Of a stretch of 64,000 nt of DNA, positions 60,098-64,000 are shown piece by piece. The notes beneath the pieces were generated by a model. The model saw nothing but the letters and a program-made list of their open reading frames with translations, was not told the DNA's origin and did no database searches. The position numbers and the translations under genes are program-made. This stretch comes from JBGAHD01 sp044226395 (GTDB lineage Bacteria > Pseudomonadota > Gammaproteobacteria > Xanthomonadales > Ahniellaceae). The DNA lies in the NCBI GenBank assembly GCA_044226395.1, contig JBGAHD010000005.1, forward strand, positions 434,001 through 498,000. Reading direction: 5' to 3'. Position 1 is the stretch's first letter; the number at the start of each line of letters is the position of its first letter.

Positions 60098-62926
60098 ATG
60101 ACCGCGAACGCGCCCGACCTCCACCGACCCATCGGCGACACCGTGCGCACGACCACGTGCTACATGTGCGCCTGCCGCTGCGGCATCCGCGTGCATCTGC
60201 GCGATGGCCGCGTGGTCTACATCGACGGCAATCGCGACCACCCGGTCAACCGCGGCGTGGTCTGCGCCAAGGGCTCGGCGGGCATCGCGCAACACGAATC
60301 GCCCGCGCGCCTGCGCATGCCGCTCAAGCGCATCGGCCCGCGCGGCGCCGGCGAGTTCGCCGAGATCAGCTGGGAAGAAGCGCTCAACACCGCGACCGAA
60401 TGGCTGGGCCGCATCCGCGCGCGCAATCCCGACGAGCTGGCGTTCTTCACCGGTCGCGATCAGTCGCAGGCGCTCACCGGCTGGTGGGCGCAGCAGTTCG
60501 GCACCATCAACTACGCGGCGCACGGCGGCTTTTGCTCGGTCAACATGGCGGCCGCGGGCATGTACACCTTCGGCGGCTCGTTTTGGGAATTCGGCGAGCC
60601 CGATTGGCGGCATACGCGGTATTTGATGCTGTGGGGCGTGGCCGAGGATCACGATTCCAATCCGATCAAGCTGGGCCTGGGCGAGCTCAAGGCCGCCGGC
60701 GCCAAGATCGTCGCCATCAATCCGGTGCGCACCGGATACGCGGCGCTGGCCGATGAGTGGATCGCGATTCGGCCGGGCACGGATGGTTTGTTGATCGGCG
60801 CCTTGATTCACGAGTTGCTGCGCGCCGATCGCATCGATTTGGATTACCTGGTGCGCTACACCAACGCGCATTGGCTGGTGGTGCGCGACGCGGGTGGCTC
60901 GAGCGATGGCTTGATCGCGCGCGACGACGCCGGCGAGCCGCTGTGCTTCGACAAGCACACGAACGCCGTGACCACCGCCGCGAGCATCGACATCGCGCCG
61001 GCCGTGGTGGGCGAGTTCACCTTGGCCGATGGTCGTCGGGCCGTGCCAGCGTTTCAGTTGCTCGCCGAACGTTACCTCGACGCGAGCTGGTCGCCCGAGG
61101 CCGTGAGCGCGCGTTGCGGCGTCGACGCCGACACCATCCGTCGCCTCGCGCGCGAACTCGCGCACACTGCCTTCGAACAGAGCATCCGCCTGCCGCAACC
61201 GTGGACCGATGTCTGGGGGCGCGAGCATGCCGAGATGATCGGCCGCCCCGTGGCCATGCACGCGATGCGCGGTATCTCGGCGCACAGCAATGGTTTTCAC
61301 ACGTGCCGGTTGTTGCACGTGCTGCAGATGCTGCTCGGCGCGATCGACACGCCCGGTTCGTTCCGCTATCAACCGCCTTATCCCAAGGGCGTGCCGCCCG
61401 CGAACAAGCCCGGCAAGACGCGACGCGACAACGGCGCGCTCGATGCGGCGCCGCTCGGCTATCCGAAAACGCCTGATGATTTGTTGGTCACCTCCGACGG
61501 CACGCCGCGCCGCATCGATCATGCGTTCAGCTGGGCCTATCCGCTGGCGATTCACGGCATGCTGCACACGGTGATCCGCAACGCGCACGCGGGCGATCCG
61601 TATCGCATCGACACGCTGATGATGTTCATGGCCAATATGAGTTGGAACTCGGCCATGGCCACGTCGGACACGCAGCGCATGCTGACCGACCGCGATGAAG
61701 CGACGGGCGAATACAAAATTCCGCGCATCATCTACGCCGATGCCTATGCGTCGGAGATGGTCGCTTACGCCGATTTGATCCTGCCCGACACCACGTATCT
61801 GGAGCGGCACGACTGCATCTCGCTGCTCGATCGCCCGATCTCCGATGCCGATGGCGTGGCCGACGCGATCCGTCAGCCCGTGGTCGAACCCGATCGCGAC
61901 GTTCGACCGTTCCAAAGCGTGCTGCTCGATCTGGGCGCGCGCCTGGGCCTGCCGGGCATGATCGATGCGCAAGGCGCGCCGAAATATCCCGGCGGCTTCG
62001 CGCAATACATCGTCGAACACGAGCGCGCGCCGGGCGTGGGCTTGCTCGCCGGTTGGCGCGGCGCTGATGGCTCAGCCGAAGGCACGGGCGCGCCCAATCC
62101 CGAACAGCTGCGTCGCTACATCGACAACGGCTGCTTCTGGCGACACGAGGTGCCCGAGCGCGGTCGCTATTTCAAAATGGCCAATCGCGATTATTTGACT
62201 TGGGCGAAATCACTCGGCCTCGTCGGCAACACGCAACCGCAGGTGATGGAGCTCTACAGCGAGACGCTGCAGCGCTTTCGCCTGGCCGCGCAAGGCCACG
62301 GCGAACGCCAACCGCCCGACGCGCATCGCGATCGCGTGGCGCGCTACTGCGACCCCTTGCCGATGTGGTACGAGCCGTTCGAGAAGGCTGCGGTCGCGTC
62401 GAACGAGTTCCCACTGTCGGCCATCACCCAGCGCCCGATGTTCATGTATCACGCCTGGGGCTCGCAGAATCGCTGGCTGCGCCAGATCGCCGCGAGAAAT
62501 TTCTTGTACCTGCACCCCGACACCGCGCGCGCGCTGAACCTGCGCGATGACGACTGGGCCGCGGTGAGCTCGCACTTCGGCCGCATCGTCGTGCCCGTGC
62601 GCACGCACGATGGCGTGGAGCGCAACACCGTGTGGACCTGGAACGCGCTGGGCAAGCGACGCGGCAGTTGGAAGCTCGACGCCAACGCGCCCGAAGGGCG
62701 ACGCGGCTTTCTGCTCAATCATTTGATCGCCGATGTCCTGCCCGAGAGCGCGTCGCGCGCGCCGCGTTACGCCAATGCCGACCCGATCACGGGCCAGGCG
62801 AGCTGGTTCGATTTGCGCGTGCGCATCGAACGCGTCGACGCGCCCAGCGATGGCCAATCGCAACCGCAATTCGCGCCGCTGCCCGACCCCGTGGCCAGCG
62901 CGCGCTCGCACGACCGCAGGAGATGA
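60098..62926 (+). CDS. Molybdopterin oxidoreductase catalytic subunit, SoeA-like
   Basis: A 942-residue molybdopterin enzyme of the DMSO-reductase family. The N-terminal [4Fe-4S] ligands are Cys21, Cys24, Cys28 and Cys56 (TTCYMCACRCGI, VVCAKGSAG). No twin-arginine signal is present, so the enzyme should be cytoplasmic. Downstream parts show the bis-MGD features GGFCSVNMAAAG, TDGLLIGALIHELLR and a C-terminal GRIVVPVR-type barrel. Together with the following small membrane gene and the four-cluster ferredoxin, this resembles the cytoplasmic sulfite dehydrogenase SoeABC; a related formate-dehydrogenase or polysulfide-reductase activity cannot be ruled out. I start at the ATG at 60098; the track frame to 59738 overlaps the divergent gene. 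Confidence 0.8.
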   Translation: MTANAPDLHRPIGDTVRTTTCYMCACRCGIRVHLRDGRVVYIDGNRDHPVNRGVVCAKGSAGIAQHESPARLRMPLKRIGPRGAGEFAEISWEEALNTATEWLGRIRARNPDELAFFTGRDQSQALTGWWAQQFGTINYAAHGGFCSVNMAAAGMYTFGGSFWEFGEPDWRHTRYLMLWGVAEDHDSNPIKLGLGELKAAGAKIVAINPVRTGYAALADEWIAIRPGTDGLLIGALIHELLRADRIDLDYLVRYTNAHWLVVRDAGGSSDGLIARDDAGEPLCFDKHTNAVTTAASIDIAPAVVGEFTLADGRRAVPAFQLLAERYLDASWSPEAVSARCGVDADTIRRLARELAHTAFEQSIRLPQPWTDVWGREHAEMIGRPVAMHAMRGISAHSNGFHTCRLLHVLQMLLGAIDTPGSFRYQPPYPKGVPPANKPGKTRRDNGALDAAPLGYPKTPDDLLVTSDGTPRRIDHAFSWAYPLAIHGMLHTVIRNAHAGDPYRIDTLMMFMANMSWNSAMATSDTQRMLTDRDEATGEYKIPRIIYADAYASEMVAYADLILPDTTYLERHDCISLLDRPISDADGVADAIRQPVVEPDRDVRPFQSVLLDLGARLGLPGMIDAQGAPKYPGGFAQYIVEHERAPGVGLLAGWRGADGSAEGTGAPNPEQLRRYIDNGCFWRHEVPERGRYFKMANRDYLTWAKSLGLVGNTQPQVMELYSETLQRFRLAAQGHGERQPPDAHRDRVARYCDPLPMWYEPFEKAAVASNEFPLSAITQRPMFMYHAWGSQNRWLRQIAARNFLYLHPDTARALNLRDDDWAAVSSHFGRIVVPVRTHDGVERNTVWTWNALGKRRGSWKLDANAPEGRRGFLLNHLIADVLPESASRAPRYANADPITGQASWFDLRVRIERVDAPSDGQSQPQFAPLPDPVASARSHDRRR

Positions 62927-63150
62927 GGATGGGACGTTCCGTGATGATCGCCGTGGCCGTGGTCCTGCTGGCCGCGGGCGCCTGGATCCAAATCGAAAAG
63001 CCCGAGTTCGCGCAACGTCGCGAAGTACTGAAGATTGGCGAACTGCGCGCCACCGTGAAAGATCGCGAGCCCCTACCTTCTTGGGTCGGTCCGGGCTTGA
63101 TCGGCCTGGGTCTGGGCATCGGCATCGTCGCCTTCACGCGCAAACGTTGA
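62923..63150 (+). CDS. Small membrane protein in the oxidoreductase operon
   Basis: A 75-residue protein with two hydrophobic segments (VMIAVAVVLLAAGAWIQI and WVGPGLIGLGLGIGIVAF) and a basic end (TRKR). Its ATG overlaps the stop of the catalytic subunit gene (ATGA) and has GGAG just upstream; a second in-frame ATG is two codons later. No known family. It may help anchor or assemble the complex, an inference from position alone. Confidence 0.65.
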   Translation: MRMGRSVMIAVAVVLLAAGAWIQIEKPEFAQRREVLKIGELRATVKDREPLPSWVGPGLIGLGLGIGIVAFTRKR

Positions 63151-63154
63151 TCGC

Positions 63155-63916
63155 ATGACCACCCTGCCACCGCCTTCCGCGCGCAAGCTAGGTCTCGTCA
63201 TCGACCTCGACATCTGCGTCGGCTGTCACGCCTGCGCCGTCGCCTGCAAGGAATGGAACGAACAAGGTCAGTTCGGCCCCCTGCCCGACGACGACGCGCG
63301 CGGCGCGCAACCCGCCGGCGTGTGGTTCAACCGCGTGCACAGTTACGAAGTCGATTGCGAAGGCGCGCAGCACGGCCGAATGACCGTGCACTTCCCGCGC
63401 TCCTGCCTGCACTGCGAAACCCCCGACTGCGTCACCGTCTGCCCCACGGGCGCCAGCTACAAACGCGCCGAAGACGGCATCGTCCTCGTCGACGACGCCA
63501 AATGCATCGGCTGCAAACTCTGCTCCTGGGCCTGCCCCTACGGCGCCCGCGAAATCAGTCCCACGCGCGGCGTCATGCAAAAGTGCACCCTATGCGTCGA
63601 CCGCATATACAACGACACGCTCGCCCCAGAGGATCGCGAGCCCGCCTGCGTGCGCGCCTGCCCCACGCGCGCGCGTCACTTCGGTGATTTGGGTGATCCG
63701 CTGTCGAACGTCTCGCGCATGGTTGCCGAGCGCGAAGGCTACGCGCTTGCGCCGGAATTCGGCTATCAACCGGTGAATCGTTACTTGCCGCCGCGGCCGA
63801 GGAAGGTCGAGCTGCCGATCATCGACGAGGCACCCGCGAAGCACGCGGAAAGTCGCTCGGAAGGCGAAGCGATGTCGCCGCTGTTGCGGTGGATTGATCG
63901 GGTGTTGGCGCGGTAG
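63155..63916 (+). CDS. 4Fe-4S ferredoxin-type electron-transfer subunit, SoeB-like
   Basis: A 253-residue iron-sulfur protein with sixteen cysteines in four cluster motifs: CVGCHACAVACK, CLHCETPDCVTVCP, CIGCKLCSWACP and QKCTLCVDRI with CVRACP. It is the electron-transfer subunit of DMSO-reductase-type enzymes and carries electrons from the molybdenum subunit to a membrane quinone partner. The opening KLGLVIDLDICVGC is typical of SoeB-like and related proteins. It follows the small membrane gene by four bases. A short ATG-CGT-CAC-TGG at 63987, just before the window ends, may be the start of the membrane anchor gene. Confidence 0.9.
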   Translation: MTTLPPPSARKLGLVIDLDICVGCHACAVACKEWNEQGQFGPLPDDDARGAQPAGVWFNRVHSYEVDCEGAQHGRMTVHFPRSCLHCETPDCVTVCPTGASYKRAEDGIVLVDDAKCIGCKLCSWACPYGAREISPTRGVMQKCTLCVDRIYNDTLAPEDREPACVRACPTRARHFGDLGDPLSNVSRMVAEREGYALAPEFGYQPVNRYLPPRPRKVELPIIDEAPAKHAESRSEGEAMSPLLRWIDRVLAR

Positions 63917-64000
63917 GAGCGGTCGAAGATCGACCTCAGCAGCACTTGCGGCCGTATCGAGAGCGCAACCGGGAAAGCTGAAGCACATGCGTCACTGGCG

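Noticed and set aside
60032..62020. Minus-strand frame of 662 codons
   Set aside because: Antisense to the molybdopterin oxidoreductase gene, whose cluster and cofactor motifs are clear.
1..64000. tRNA, rRNA and insertion sequences
   Set aside because: No cloverleaf-like segment, ribosomal RNA stretch or transposase with terminal inverted repeats was noticed by eye; a covariance-model search was not possible here.

Overview
The window is high-GC proteobacterial DNA with strong G/C third positions and few non-coding gaps. Gene content points to a gammaproteobacterium of the Xanthomonadales/Lysobacterales: gpmI-envC-ctpA, hslVU-xerC, DUF484-dapF-lptM, a DUF971 gene beside ubiE, a RimK-like ATP-grasp gene beside a GNAT gene, and many predicted exported proteins carrying a short Phe-x-x-Gly-Phe-Glu motif. 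This placement is inferred from content and order; no rRNA or tRNA gene was seen.

Layout. 0-17 kb is mostly housekeeping: a cut-off amino-acid permease, DUF1820, then ctpA-like protease, envC and gpmI; a beta-solenoid repeat protein; a YidD-like protein; a bacteriohemerythrin; an M28 lipoprotein peptidase; a TPR membrane protein; an alpha/beta hydrolase; ubiE; DUF971; hslU, hslV and xerC. From 17.1 to 25.4 kb an accessory block separates xerC from DUF484-dapF, which are neighbours in many gammaproteobacteria. It holds a RES/Xre-type toxin-antitoxin pair, a TetR gene facing a dihydrofolate-reductase-like operon across a perfect palindrome, an S41 peptidase, unknown genes, and two related exported proteins close to its two ends. 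From 25.4 to 36.4 kb lie DUF484, dapF, lptM and an S9 peptidase, then an AAA ATPase/membrane/TPR trio, a prolyl iminopeptidase, a GNAT enzyme, a RimK-like ATP-grasp protein and an amidohydrolase.

36.5-57 kb is the most distinctive part. Seven predicted exported proteins with the GFE motif are interleaved with two ECF sigma factor/serine-threonine kinase modules. Three of the seven form a tandem set with Tat-like leaders and carry the motif right after the leader; the other four carry it at or near the C-terminus. One module is sigma factor plus a kinase that has lost its catalytic motifs, with an intact kinase-TPR receptor gene divergent to it. The other is sigma factor translationally coupled to a kinase-TPR receptor. 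I infer a membrane-spanning kinase system in which periplasmic TPR domains sense a signal and control sigma factors; that these sigma factors drive the neighbouring secreted-protein genes is a hypothesis.

From 57 kb to the end: a coupled WYL regulator-patatin pair, a class D beta-lactamase-like gene, and a divergent molybdopterin oxidoreductase/small membrane protein/4Fe-4S protein operon resembling the cytoplasmic sulfite dehydrogenase SoeAB, whose membrane anchor would lie past the window. A perfect palindrome sits between the beta-lactamase-like gene and this operon.
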